DNA of 64,000 nt from Ardenticatenales bacterium. GTDB lineage: Bacteria; Chloroflexota; Anaerolineae; Promineifilales; Promineifilaceae. Both the position numbers and the translations under genes were made by a program. Location of the stretch: assembly GCA_020634575.1 (NCBI GenBank), contig JACKBM010000019.1:30624-94623 (forward strand), given 5' to 3'. The notes below the pieces were generated by a model. The model was not told the DNA's origin. It did not search any database and worked only from the letters and a program-made list of their open reading frames with translations. Numbering within the stretch: position 1 is the first letter of the stretch; each line of letters starts with the position of its first letter. This document shows positions 16,249 through 24,007 of this stretch, piece by piece.

Positions 16249-16386
16249 ATGACATCGAATCGGAACAAAGACAGCCATAAGGTACCGCAGGGAACCGTGG
16301 TCCTGATGATTGTCTTCATCATCTTATTGGTCGCTTTATGGGGCAGCGCCTACCTGACAATGCTGTCTCGAGGGGGGACGTTCTAA
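16249..16386 (+). CDS. cbaD: Tiny subunit IIa of B-type (ba3) cytochrome c oxidase
   Basis: A 45-residue protein with a charged N terminus (MTSNRNKDSHKVPQG), a single membrane helix (VVLMIVFIILLVALWGSAYL) and the short tail TMLSRGGTF. This matches the CoxIIa family (Thermus ba3 subunit IIa), which has a KPKG-helix-ARG plan and restores the helix that subunit II lacks. A strong GGGAGG ribosome site stands 7 bases upstream. Its TAA overlaps the ATG of subunit II by one base (TAATG), so the two are translationally coupled. It is too short for most gene finders. Confidence 0.8.
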   Translation: MTSNRNKDSHKVPQGTVVLMIVFIILLVALWGSAYLTMLSRGGTF

Positions 16387-16892
16387 TGCATATACATCGC
16401 AGTGAACGGAACTACATCATATTCTCGGTGGGGTTGCTGATCGCCTTTGCCGCGGCGCTGGCCGTCGGGGCCATGGCCAACGGGATTCAGCTGCCGGCGC
16501 CGGAGCAGCGGGTTGATCCCAGGACGGTTGCCACACCGGGTAACTCCATCTTTGCGGAGCCGGTTGAGGATCGTGTGCGGGAAATCGCTCCGGGTGAGTA
16601 TGAAGTGTACATTCTGGCCCAGGCCTGGAAATATTCGCCAGGGTCCACGAATTATGCGGAGCCGGCTATTACGGTACCGGCCGGTTCCACTGTCACCTTC
16701 TATGTCACCAGCCGGGATATCCAACATGGCTTCAAGATTCCCAGCACGAACATCAGCTTCATGGTACTGCCAGGGCAGGTCTCAAAACTGACCGCTACCT
16801 TTGACGAACCTGGCACCTACCAGATCCTCTGTAACGAATTCTGCGGTTCCGCTCACCACACGATGTTTGGTGAGATTATCGTGGAGGAATGA
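16386..16892 (+). CDS. cbaB: Cytochrome c oxidase subunit II, CuA type (ba3-like)
   Basis: Receives electrons from cytochrome c or the blue-copper protein at the binuclear CuA centre. 168 residues from ATG 16386; a longer frame begins at 16338 but runs through the subunit IIa gene. It has one N-terminal helix (about 10-33), not the two of A-type subunits, and a short cupredoxin domain. All CuA ligands are present: His in QHGF, then Cys-Asn-Glu-Phe-Cys-Gly-Ser-Ala-His-His-Thr-Met. Subunit IIa overlaps it, and ctaB follows. Confidence 0.93.
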   Translation: MHIHRSERNYIIFSVGLLIAFAAALAVGAMANGIQLPAPEQRVDPRTVATPGNSIFAEPVEDRVREIAPGEYEVYILAQAWKYSPGSTNYAEPAITVPAGSTVTFYVTSRDIQHGFKIPSTNISFMVLPGQVSKLTATFDEPGTYQILCNEFCGSAHHTMFGEIIVEE

Positions 16893-16893
16893 G

Positions 16894-17811
16894 ATGCAGG
16901 TTGAGCAACGATTGATCAGCACCGTCGCTGAAACGACGCCCAGAAAGCATCTGTGGCAGACGATTGTCACCCTGTTCAAACTACGGGTCGTATCCTTGCT
17001 GCTGCTGTCTGCTTATGGTGGCGCCGTCCTCGGCTTTTTGGCGACGGGCCAATCGAGCTGGGGAGCCTGGCTGATCTTGACCGTTACCGGTCTCCTGTCA
17101 GCCATGGGCGCGTCAGCCATCAACCAGTACCTGGAACGGGAGCGAGACCAGACAATGCGGCGGACCGCCCGGCGACCGCTGGCGACCGGTGAGATTGCAC
17201 GTCCGGAGCGTGTTCTCTGGCTGGGCATCGGCATGATTGCCGCGGCTACCGGCCTGGCGCTGCTCATCAATCTGCCTATGGCCATCGCTATTCTGGCCGG
17301 TGCGCTCATCTACGTTGTCATCTACACCATCTGGCTGAAACCACGCACCAGCCTCAATATCGTTATTGGCGGCGCGGCTGGTAGTTGTGCAGTCCTGAGC
17401 GGTGGCGCGGCGCTGGGGGCCTGGGCAGACCCGGCCGTCTGGCTGCTGGCAGCCCTCATCTTTGTCTGGACGCCGGTGCACTTCTGGGCGCTGGCTTTGG
17501 CTTGCCGGGATGATTACGTGGAAGCGGACTACCCGATGTTGCCGACCCGGATCAGCGCCCAGGCGGCCGCTGGCTGGACGGCGCTGCACACCGTCCTGAC
17601 CCTGGGCTTTGGCCTGGCACTGGGGCTGGTGCCGGCGGTCGACGCATTGTACCTGCTCCTGATGCTTCCAATCAGCCTGTTTCTCACGCACCGTACCATT
17701 CAACTCTGGCGGACGCCAGTCAAGGCTTCAGCCTGGCGTCTGTTCCATATGTCTAATCTTTATCTGGCGACTCTGCTGCTGATTCTGCTGGCAGCACCTA
17801 TTTGGAGGTAA
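16894..17811 (+). CDS. ctaB: Haem O synthase (protohaem IX farnesyltransferase)
   Basis: UbiA-family membrane enzyme that adds a farnesyl group to haem B, giving haem O, the substrate of CtaA. 305 residues from ATG 16894, chosen because GGAGG lies 7 bases upstream and because the longer frame from 16801 overlaps subunit II. The two Asp-rich prenyl-PP motifs are there as NQYLERERDQTMRRT (N/D-x3-D type) and the later CRDDYVEADYPMLP. About nine membrane helices. It is placed between oxidase subunits II and I, so cofactor and enzyme are made together. Confidence 0.94.
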   Translation: MQVEQRLISTVAETTPRKHLWQTIVTLFKLRVVSLLLLSAYGGAVLGFLATGQSSWGAWLILTVTGLLSAMGASAINQYLERERDQTMRRTARRPLATGEIARPERVLWLGIGMIAAATGLALLINLPMAIAILAGALIYVVIYTIWLKPRTSLNIVIGGAAGSCAVLSGGAALGAWADPAVWLLAALIFVWTPVHFWALALACRDDYVEADYPMLPTRISAQAAAGWTALHTVLTLGFGLALGLVPAVDALYLLLMLPISLFLTHRTIQLWRTPVKASAWRLFHMSNLYLATLLLILLAAPIWR

Positions 17812-17815
17812 CGCG

Positions 17816-19450
17816 ATGTACGCTCGCGAAAACAAAATTGCCGGTTGGAGTTTAGGGATCGCGATGGTCGCCTTGTTTATTGGCGGCTCGATGGGTCCCC
17901 TGCAAAAACTCGAACATGTTGGCGTTAACTGGTATTCAGCTCTGCGGAGCGTCGGTCTGCAAAGCTATTACCAGGGCCTGACGATTCACGGGGTGCTCAA
18001 TGCCCTGGTCTGGACGACCTTTTTTATCGTTGGTTTCTTCACCTTTATTGTTCCGCGCAGCCTGAACAAACCACTGAGCAAGCCAGGCTTGAACTGGGCT
18101 GCAGTGGTTATCATGGCACTTGGTCTGGTCCTGGCAGCTATCCCGATTCTCTCCAACGCCGCGACCGTTCTGTTTACCTTCTACCCGCCGCTGCAGGCCG
18201 ACCCCTTGTTCTACTTCGGTCTGACCTTTGTTGTGGTTGGTTCCTGGGTACACGGTTGGGGCTACTTCGCCACCTATCTTGAGTGGCGTAAGGAAAACCC
18301 GGGTGTGGTCACGCCTTTGATCGCCCAGATGTCGCTTATCACCATGTTGATGTGGCAGATCGCGACGTTGGGTATCGCGACGGAAATCCTCTGGCTCATC
18401 ATCCCCTGGTCCCTGGGCTGGGTTGAGGGCATTGACCCACAGCTGGCCCGGACCTTCTTCTGGTTCACCGGCCATCCCATTGTTTATTTCTGGTTGCTGC
18501 CGGCGTACGTCTCCTGGTATGCGATGGTGCCGAAGCAGGCTGGCGGCAAGTTGTTCAGCGAACCGCTGGCTCGCCTGGTCTTCTGGCTCTTCCTGGCGCT
18601 GTCCATCCCGGTTGGTGTGCATCATCAGTATGTAGATCCGGGTGTACCGGCCGGTTGGAAATTGGTCCATGCCACCCTCACCTACCTCCTCTTTGTGCCC
18701 AGTATGTTGACCGCGTTTAACGTCTGCGCCTCGCTGGAAATCGGTGGGCGCGCCCGCGGTGGCAAAGGGCTTCTGGGCTGGATTCGCACCCTGCCCTGGG
18801 ATGAACCTTCCTTTGTGGCCCAGAACCTGGCCATGATCCTGTTCGTCTTCGGCGGTATCGGCGGCCTCACGAACGCTTCTTACAACCTGAACCTGGTTAT
18901 CCATAACACCATGTGGGTCCCCGGCCACTTCCACCTCACCGTGGGCTCAGCAGTCACCCTGACCTTCTTCGGTATCCTGTATTGGCTGGTGCCGATGCTG
19001 ACGGGCAAGCCCCTCTTCAGCAAAAAGATCGCCCTCTGGCAATCCTGGAGCTGGTTCCTGGGTATGCTGCTCATGTCCAATGGTCTGCACATCCTGGGCC
19101 TGAACTTTGGCCCGCCGCGCCGGACCATGCTCGGCTCTGCCCCTTATGCCGCTGAAGGCTGGCAGCCGCTTCTGATCGAAGCCGCCCTGGGTGGCGTCAT
19201 CCTCGGTATCAGTGGTCTGTTGTTCTACTACAACATGGTCCGTACCGTTGCCTCCAAAGAGAAGCTGGCCAAGCCGATGGAAATGCCCGTGGCTGAGTCT
19301 CTGGATACCGGTCCGATGCCCGATTTCCTGGACCGCTGGCGTCCCTGGGTTGCCGTTACCGTAGCCCTGATCCTGATTGCCTACGGCCCCCTGCTGATTA
19401 ACCTGATCAGCAATATAGGCTTAACGTCGCCAGGCTATAAGCTCTGGTAA
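17816..19450 (+). CDS. cbaA: Haem-copper oxidase subunit I, B-type (ba3-like)
   Basis: Catalytic subunit that reduces O2 to water and pumps protons. 544 residues and about 13 helices. Ligands: His of QGLTIHGVLNALVW for the low-spin haem, the His-Tyr pair of TGHPIVYFWLLPAY (CuB), VHHQYVDPG (CuB) and VPGHFHLTVG (both haems). GHPIVYFWLLPAY in place of the GHPEVYIL of A-type enzymes, the short subunit II and the presence of subunit IIa all point to the B family, which has high O2 affinity. There is no subunit III in the operon. It starts 4 bases after ctaB with a TTGGAGG ribosome site. Confidence 0.96.
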   Translation: MYARENKIAGWSLGIAMVALFIGGSMGPLQKLEHVGVNWYSALRSVGLQSYYQGLTIHGVLNALVWTTFFIVGFFTFIVPRSLNKPLSKPGLNWAAVVIMALGLVLAAIPILSNAATVLFTFYPPLQADPLFYFGLTFVVVGSWVHGWGYFATYLEWRKENPGVVTPLIAQMSLITMLMWQIATLGIATEILWLIIPWSLGWVEGIDPQLARTFFWFTGHPIVYFWLLPAYVSWYAMVPKQAGGKLFSEPLARLVFWLFLALSIPVGVHHQYVDPGVPAGWKLVHATLTYLLFVPSMLTAFNVCASLEIGGRARGGKGLLGWIRTLPWDEPSFVAQNLAMILFVFGGIGGLTNASYNLNLVIHNTMWVPGHFHLTVGSAVTLTFFGILYWLVPMLTGKPLFSKKIALWQSWSWFLGMLLMSNGLHILGLNFGPPRRTMLGSAPYAAEGWQPLLIEAALGGVILGISGLLFYYNMVRTVASKEKLAKPMEMPVAESLDTGPMPDFLDRWRPWVAVTVALILIAYGPLLINLISNIGLTSPGYKLW

Positions 19451-19465
19451 GCAGGTTTGCAAATT

Positions 19466-19515
19466 AGAAAAGGGTGACCTGAATGCAAAGAGAAGCGAAA
19501 TGGTCACCCTTTTCT
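19466..19515 (+). terminator. Stem-loop after the oxidase operon
   Basis: A perfect 14-bp inverted repeat (AGAAAAGGGTGACC at 19466-19479 and its complement at 19502-19515) with a 22-base loop. The 3' arm ends in CTTTTCT, giving a short T stretch. It probably ends or attenuates the oxidase transcript before the copper protein gene. Confidence 0.6.
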
Positions 19516-19533
19516 GATGCAAAAAATGCAAAC

Positions 19534-19551
19534 TTGTGCGAAAATTCACAA
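19534..19551 (+). promoter_or_regulatory. CRP/FNR- or Rex-like dyad upstream of the blue-copper gene
   Basis: TTGTGCGAAAATTCACAA is an 18-bp dyad fitting TGTGA-N6-TCACA in 9 of 10 bases, and close to the Rex form TTGTGAA-N4-TTCACAA. It lies 53 bases before the lipoprotein start codon. No convincing -10 box is seen. Confidence 0.45.
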
Positions 19552-19603
19552 TGCGCGCTGCGATATCGGATTCGCAGCAATTAAGCGATAGGAGTCAAAT
19601 CAA

Positions 19604-20083
19604 ATGAAAAAATCGCATGTTTTAATGATTCTTCTGCTCTTTTCACTATCGGCCTTGCTGCTGGCTGCCTGTGGTGGCGGCGATGACGGCGAGGCTGAAG
19701 AATCCACCGACGGCGGTGGCGGTTCGATGGAAATGGACGTCCAGATGCATGACATCTATTTCGGCGACAGCAACGACAATGTCGACAATCCGCCGACCTG
19801 GACGGCGACTGCGGGTGATTCCATCCGCGTCAGCATGGTCAATAATGGGGCGTTGGACCACAACTGGGCCATCGTCGATCTGAACGAGACCATCCCGGAC
19901 GTTATCAGCGACCCGGGTGCGATCGAAGACCAACTGCTTACGGACGGGGGCGTCGTGGCCCCTGGTGACACTGGCACCTGGCGCTTTACCGCGCCTGATG
20001 CAGCTGGTGAATATCTGGTCATCTGCACGATCGCCGGTCACTATCCGGCCATGCAGGGCCGCTTCGTTGTAGAAGCTCCGTAA
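19604..20083 (+). CDS. Auracyanin/plastocyanin-like blue-copper lipoprotein
   Basis: Small electron carrier anchored outside the membrane, here most likely moving electrons between the bc complex and the oxidase. 159 residues: signal peptide with a lipobox ending LLAAC (Cys23), a Gly/Asp/Glu-rich flexible linker (24-45), then a cupredoxin domain with type 1 copper ligands His86 (LDHNW), Cys141 (ICTIAGHY), His146 and Met150. The order and spacing are those of auracyanins and azurin-like proteins. Ribosome site GGAG, own upstream dyad site and own terminator: a single-gene unit. Confidence 0.88.
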   Translation: MKKSHVLMILLLFSLSALLLAACGGGDDGEAEESTDGGGGSMEMDVQMHDIYFGDSNDNVDNPPTWTATAGDSIRVSMVNNGALDHNWAIVDLNETIPDVISDPGAIEDQLLTDGGVVAPGDTGTWRFTAPDAAGEYLVICTIAGHYPAMQGRFVVEAP

Positions 20084-20107
20084 TTCACATCTCCTTTCTC
20101 CTTGTGA

Positions 20108-20145
20108 GGGGCCGGCGGTAATAGCCCACCGCCGGCCCCATCGTT
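20108..20145 (+). terminator. Rho-independent terminator after the blue-copper gene
   Basis: A 12-bp perfect stem (GGGGCCGGCGGT at 20108-20119 with its complement at 20128-20139), an 8-base loop and a short T run (CGTTTTC). Confidence 0.75.
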
Positions 20146-20162
20146 TTCTGACCGAGGGAGCC

Positions 20163-20531
20163 ATGTCTTTTTCACTACGTTTGAATTCCGAACAAGAAGC
20201 CAATCGTGGCCTCCGTGATGCCTGGCGTATGGGGTTGCTGGCTGCTGCCATTTCCCTCACGCTGACCATCGTTTATGCCAGTGGGCCTGGCCTGGCACAT
20301 GTTGATCCCTGGGCCTGGCTGGATGTGGTTATTCTGGTTGTCCTCAGCTTCGCGGTGCGTCAGGGCAGCCGGGTTGGCGCCGTCTTGCTGTTGCTCTACT
20401 ATCTGGTCAGCAAAATTGTGTTTTGGGTTGATGAGCATGCGTTCATTGGCGTTCCCCTGGCTATTTTCTTCGTTTATTTCTTCTGGCAGGGCGTGCGAGC
20501 TGCATTTACCGCTTCAGCCAACTCAGGTTAG
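20163..20531 (+). CDS. Small membrane protein of unknown function
   Basis: 122 residues with four predicted helices (about 23-42, 50-65, 71-90 and 95-113) and a charged N terminus. No family motif is seen. A GAGGGAG ribosome site precedes the ATG. It lies 43 bases upstream of the cytochrome b/ferredoxin fusion in the same direction and could be a membrane partner of that protein. Confidence 0.6.
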   Translation: MSFSLRLNSEQEANRGLRDAWRMGLLAAAISLTLTIVYASGPGLAHVDPWAWLDVVILVVLSFAVRQGSRVGAVLLLLYYLVSKIVFWVDEHAFIGVPLAIFFVYFFWQGVRAAFTASANSG

Positions 20532-20574
20532 AATAGCCTCCTATACCTGATTGCTTGCAAATCCCTGAGCGCGC

Positions 20575-22629
20575 ATGAAACAATCGCCATCTGAAGATAG
20601 CCGCATTTCCGATTGGTTACCACGCCGTACGCGCTGGTCACGGCTGCTGGAAAAAGGGTCCTTGGCCCTGGAAAATCTGGCTAACCGGCTTATCGGCAAC
20701 GAACAACTGAACCCCATCTACCATACCGGTACTATTTCAGTTTTGCTGCTGGCCATTGTGGCCCTGACCGGTTTTTACCTCTTCCTCTTCTTCCAATACG
20801 GCTTTGACGTATCCTATTTGGCGGTAGTCAACCGGATCGAAACGCCTTTCCTGGCGCGCACCGCCCGAGCTGTACACCGTTACGCGTCAGGCGCACTTGT
20901 TTTAACAGTGCTTCTTCACGCCTGGCGCATGTTGTTTATGGAGCGGTTCCGCGGCCAACGCTGGCTGGCCTGGCTAACCGGCATCCTGATGACCTTTATC
21001 CTCTGGCTGGCCGGCATCACCGGTTACTGGCTCATCTGGGATGAACGGGCGGTCCTGATTAACCGCCATTTCATTGATTTCTTGCAGCAGGTAACGCCGT
21101 GGGCGGGCGACTACGTAACCATTTTGTGGGCGGCGGAAGTCCGCGATCGGAGCTGGGTGATTTTCCTGCTGATGTTTGTCGCCCACCTGGCCCTCTTCCT
21201 GGTCACTGCCTACCTGACCTATCTGCATATCAAGCGTCTCAAACGGCCGCGCTGGATTCCCGAATGGCACTGGATCGCTGTCGCAACGGCAGTGCTGCTG
21301 TTAATTGCGGCGTTGTTTCCGGCCGGTTTGCTACCCGAAGGTAGTTTTAATAAGCTGCCCGGCCTCGTGCGCCTGGACCCCATTTTTCTCTATTACTTGC
21401 CGCTAAACGAAACACCCTGGGCCAACTGGCTTTGGGCCTTTATGTGGCTGGCGACGGCGGTAGCGGCCGCGCTGCCCTGGTGGCGCCGCCAACATACCCC
21501 ACCCAAAGTCGAGGTCCTGGCTGACCGTTGCACGGGCTGCGAAAAATGCGTCAAGGATTGTCCGTTTGGCGCCCTGACCATGGTTGAGCGGCAGGATGAC
21601 TCAAAGTTTAACCTGCTGGCAGTCGCCAATGAGGATCTGTGCGTCAGCTGCGGTATCTGTATCGGCTCTTGCGACGAGTTCCAGGCCATTACCCTGGGTG
21701 AGGTTCGGCCTGAAGCGATCTGGCCCTACCTTGAAGAACAGCTGCGCGCGGGCCAGGCGCGGACTGGCGATCAGCCATTGAAATATATCGTCACCTGCCA
21801 GCGCCATGCAGCTCAGGGCGCGGAACCTTATTTGACCGCGCCACCGGCCGGTCTGGCCGTCGCCGTTTTGCCCTGCACCGGCGCCATCCCACCCAGCCTG
21901 CTGCCGCGGCTCGTCGAAGCCGGTGCGGCTGAGGTTGAGGTTGTGGGTTGCCCGCCCTACGATTGTGCCAATCGGGAAGGTAACATGTGGGAAGCGCTGC
22001 GGCTGACTCACGAGCGCGTCCCGCGCCTGCGCCGCCGCTTTGACGAGGCGCCCATCACCGCCGCCTGGCTGGCGCCGGACCAGTTTGCTCAGGCCATTCC
22101 CCTGACGGTTTTACCGGCCGGTGCGGATGCCGCGGCCAAACCGGATTACCTCAGCCAGCGCGGCCTGTCCCAGCTATTGAGCTGGCGCAACCTGGTCACT
22201 GGCTTCATTCTGTTGGGTGTCGTTTTGCTGGCCCAGATCTGGTTCACCGGGCTGGAGTTCACCCCGTTCCCAGCCGAACAGGCGCAGTTGGAAGTGGGCT
22301 TGCGACAGCCGCTGCCGCGCTATGTCGATGGCGTTTTGGGCTGGTCTGAGCCGGCCGATGTGCAGGTGCAGCTCTGGTGGGATGGGGAAATGCGCGAGAC
22401 AACCACCTACGCGCTCAGTGAGCTGCGTGCCGGCGACCAGGCTGCCTTCTATTTCGAGATGCCTATCGCGCCGGGTGATCATGAATTGGTCTTGCAGCTG
22501 GCGGGCCCGGGGGGAGCTGAGTACGTCCTCTACCAGGGCGAGTTCGCCGCCGCCCCTGGCGACATCATCCGCATGCAAAACCATTGGCTGCCCAAACCGC
22601 TGCGCCTCGGCGCCCGCGGCGAGGGGTAG
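20575..22629 (+). CDS. Fusion of cytochrome b, 2[4Fe-4S] ferredoxin and MvhD-like domains
   Basis: 684 residues with an unusual order. (1) A cytochrome b N-terminal domain with two full bis-His pairs, His101/His115 and His204/His218 (both 13 apart), so two b haems, then two more helices to about residue 303. (2) A 2[4Fe-4S] ferredoxin with CTGCEKCVKDC (319-329) and CVSCGICIGSC (356-366). (3) A domain like the MvhD/FrhD hydrogenase iron-sulfur subunit (about 402-475) with Cys408, Cys434, Cys459 and Cys464. (4) One further helix (541-557) and a beta-rich tail. The array could pass electrons between a quinone pool and a cytoplasmic partner such as a ferredoxin- or heterodisulfide-reductase-type enzyme. 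The partner is not encoded nearby. Each module's identity is clear; the function of the whole is not. Confidence 0.85.
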   Translation: MKQSPSEDSRISDWLPRRTRWSRLLEKGSLALENLANRLIGNEQLNPIYHTGTISVLLLAIVALTGFYLFLFFQYGFDVSYLAVVNRIETPFLARTARAVHRYASGALVLTVLLHAWRMLFMERFRGQRWLAWLTGILMTFILWLAGITGYWLIWDERAVLINRHFIDFLQQVTPWAGDYVTILWAAEVRDRSWVIFLLMFVAHLALFLVTAYLTYLHIKRLKRPRWIPEWHWIAVATAVLLLIAALFPAGLLPEGSFNKLPGLVRLDPIFLYYLPLNETPWANWLWAFMWLATAVAAALPWWRRQHTPPKVEVLADRCTGCEKCVKDCPFGALTMVERQDDSKFNLLAVANEDLCVSCGICIGSCDEFQAITLGEVRPEAIWPYLEEQLRAGQARTGDQPLKYIVTCQRHAAQGAEPYLTAPPAGLAVAVLPCTGAIPPSLLPRLVEAGAAEVEVVGCPPYDCANREGNMWEALRLTHERVPRLRRRFDEAPITAAWLAPDQFAQAIPLTVLPAGADAAAKPDYLSQRGLSQLLSWRNLVTGFILLGVVLLAQIWFTGLEFTPFPAEQAQLEVGLRQPLPRYVDGVLGWSEPADVQVQLWWDGEMRETTTYALSELRAGDQAAFYFEMPIAPGDHELVLQLAGPGGAEYVLYQGEFAAAPGDIIRMQNHWLPKPLRLGARGEG

Positions 22630-22672
22630 CGGACCCGTCGGGTCCCCAACCCGTCGGGTTGCCAACCCCTCA
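22625..22672 (+). repeat. AACCCGTCGGGTT-type palindromic repeats
   Basis: Two adjoining copies (GGACCCGTCGGGTCC and CCAACCCGTCGGGTTG) lie between the convergent fusion and flavoprotein genes. The same 13-bp palindrome occurs twice at 23948-24007, on the other side of the flavoprotein gene. Confidence 0.65.
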
Positions 22673-22784
22673 GCGACTTTTACCTAATTGAAGGTCACCA
22701 AACGGGGTGGTTCCGCCGGGACGAAGCTGGGATCGCGCCAGCGGGTCAGCTTGATCACCTGCCGGGCAATAGCCCAGCCAATCT

Positions 22785-23885
22785 TCACCAGCCAGGGTAG
22801 TTCAGAAAATAGGCCATCTTCGCCAGCCGGGTGCGCCACGGGAGCTGCCACATCAGCCAATGATTCTGCAGCCGCCGTCGATAGCTGGCAAAGCTGAAAT
22901 CGTTCCGGGCAAAGGCATCGGCAACCATTTCGGCCGCGACGTCCCCGTAGCCAAGCGCCAGGGAGATCCCCTCACCGAATAACGCGTCAACGCCGGCGGC
23001 GTCGCCCGCCAGCAGAATGCGCGGTCGGGCCAGCTCATTGCCGGCATCCCACCAGCGAATTGGGTGGCCCTTGATTTTGTAGTTGTCCAGATCACGGTTG
23101 CGCGACGCCAGTGACTCAGCCATCACCGCTTTCAGATCGGCCTTGGGCTTTTCGGGCCGGGCCCGGCTGTCAAAGACGCCCCGGTTCATGACTGGTTCAC
23201 CTTTGACGTAGCTGGGAAAGTCCCAGTAATAACCCTGCAGGTCGCCATCGGTCATCGGCGTAAAATCAAAGACGGCGACACGCCGCTGGAACTCGTCGGT
23301 CACGGCTGGGTTTTCCGGCGTATCCACCTCGATGAGGCGGGCGACCCGGCTGACCCCATCCCACTTCAGACGGCTGCGGATAAAGCTGCGCGAGCCATCA
23401 GCCACGACCAGCGTTTTGGCGTGGATGATCGCCTTCTCAGTCGCTACCTCGACGTAATTCTCGTGCTCAATCACGTCGACGACGGCCTCGCCCTGGCGGA
23501 TGGTGACGCCCTGGGCTTCCGCCTGACGCACCAGCCAATGATCAAACTCGGCCCGGCGCACGATGCGGAAGACGGGATTGCCGTAGAATGCGTAGCTCTG
23601 TTTGCGGTAGAGCAGCCGGACCTCATGGACGGGGAAGTTGGTCGGCTCCAGCGACAGGCCCAGGCGAGCCAGGACATTCTGGCCGAGGTGAGTGACGCCA
23701 CCCCCGCACAATTTGTCACGCGGATGAACAGCCTTGTCGATGACCACCATGCGACCGGCCCAGGCGGGATCGCGCTGGACGAGGTGCAGGGCCGTGGAAA
23801 TGCCGGCCGGTCCCGAGCCCACAATGGCCACATCGATCGTCTCTACCGGCCGGTCCGCCGGTAGCTGGACACTTTTTCCTGCCAT
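22785..23885 (-). CDS. FAD-dependent geranylgeranyl-reductase-like oxidoreductase, apparently frameshifted at the end
   Basis: 366 residues from ATG 23885, which has GGAGG upstream; the longer frame from 23987 runs through repeats. The Rossmann signature VAIVGSGPAGISTALHL, a DKLCGGGVT block and the second FAD motif LAGDAAGVDALFGEGISLALGYG identify the geranylgeranyl reductase/FixC-like family, which hydrogenates prenyl chains of quinones, lipids or pigments. The stop at 22785 comes right after NYPGW. A shift of one frame there opens about 33 more plausible residues (LVKIGWAIARQVIKL...) up to a stop at 22684-22686, so the real protein probably ends at 22684. A single missing base in the CCC run near 22797 would explain it. 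Confidence 0.8.
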   Translation of the reverse strand: MAGKSVQLPADRPVETIDVAIVGSGPAGISTALHLVQRDPAWAGRMVVIDKAVHPRDKLCGGGVTHLGQNVLARLGLSLEPTNFPVHEVRLLYRKQSYAFYGNPVFRIVRRAEFDHWLVRQAEAQGVTIRQGEAVVDVIEHENYVEVATEKAIIHAKTLVVADGSRSFIRSRLKWDGVSRVARLIEVDTPENPAVTDEFQRRVAVFDFTPMTDGDLQGYYWDFPSYVKGEPVMNRGVFDSRARPEKPKADLKAVMAESLASRNRDLDNYKIKGHPIRWWDAGNELARPRILLAGDAAGVDALFGEGISLALGYGDVAAEMVADAFARNDFSFASYRRRLQNHWLMWQLPWRTRLAKMAYFLNYPGW

Positions 23886-23947
23886 GAGTTCCTCCAAATC
23901 GCTGCCGCCGGGACTATGGCGGCAACACCTCAATTCTACAAAAGGTT

Positions 23948-24007
23948 CGCCAACCTGACAGGTTCGCCAACCCGTCGGGTTCGCCAACCCGTCGGGTTGG
24001 TCAACCC
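23948..24007 (+). repeat. AACCCGTCGGGTT palindromic repeats, tandem
   Basis: Three near-copies of a ~17-base GGTTCGCCAACCCGTCG unit in a row lie between the flavoprotein gene and the next minus-strand gene; the last overlaps that gene's final codons. Confidence 0.6.

Noticed and set aside
17936..18934. Minus-strand open frame of 332 codons
   Set aside because: Antisense to oxidase subunit I; polar, motif-free sequence.
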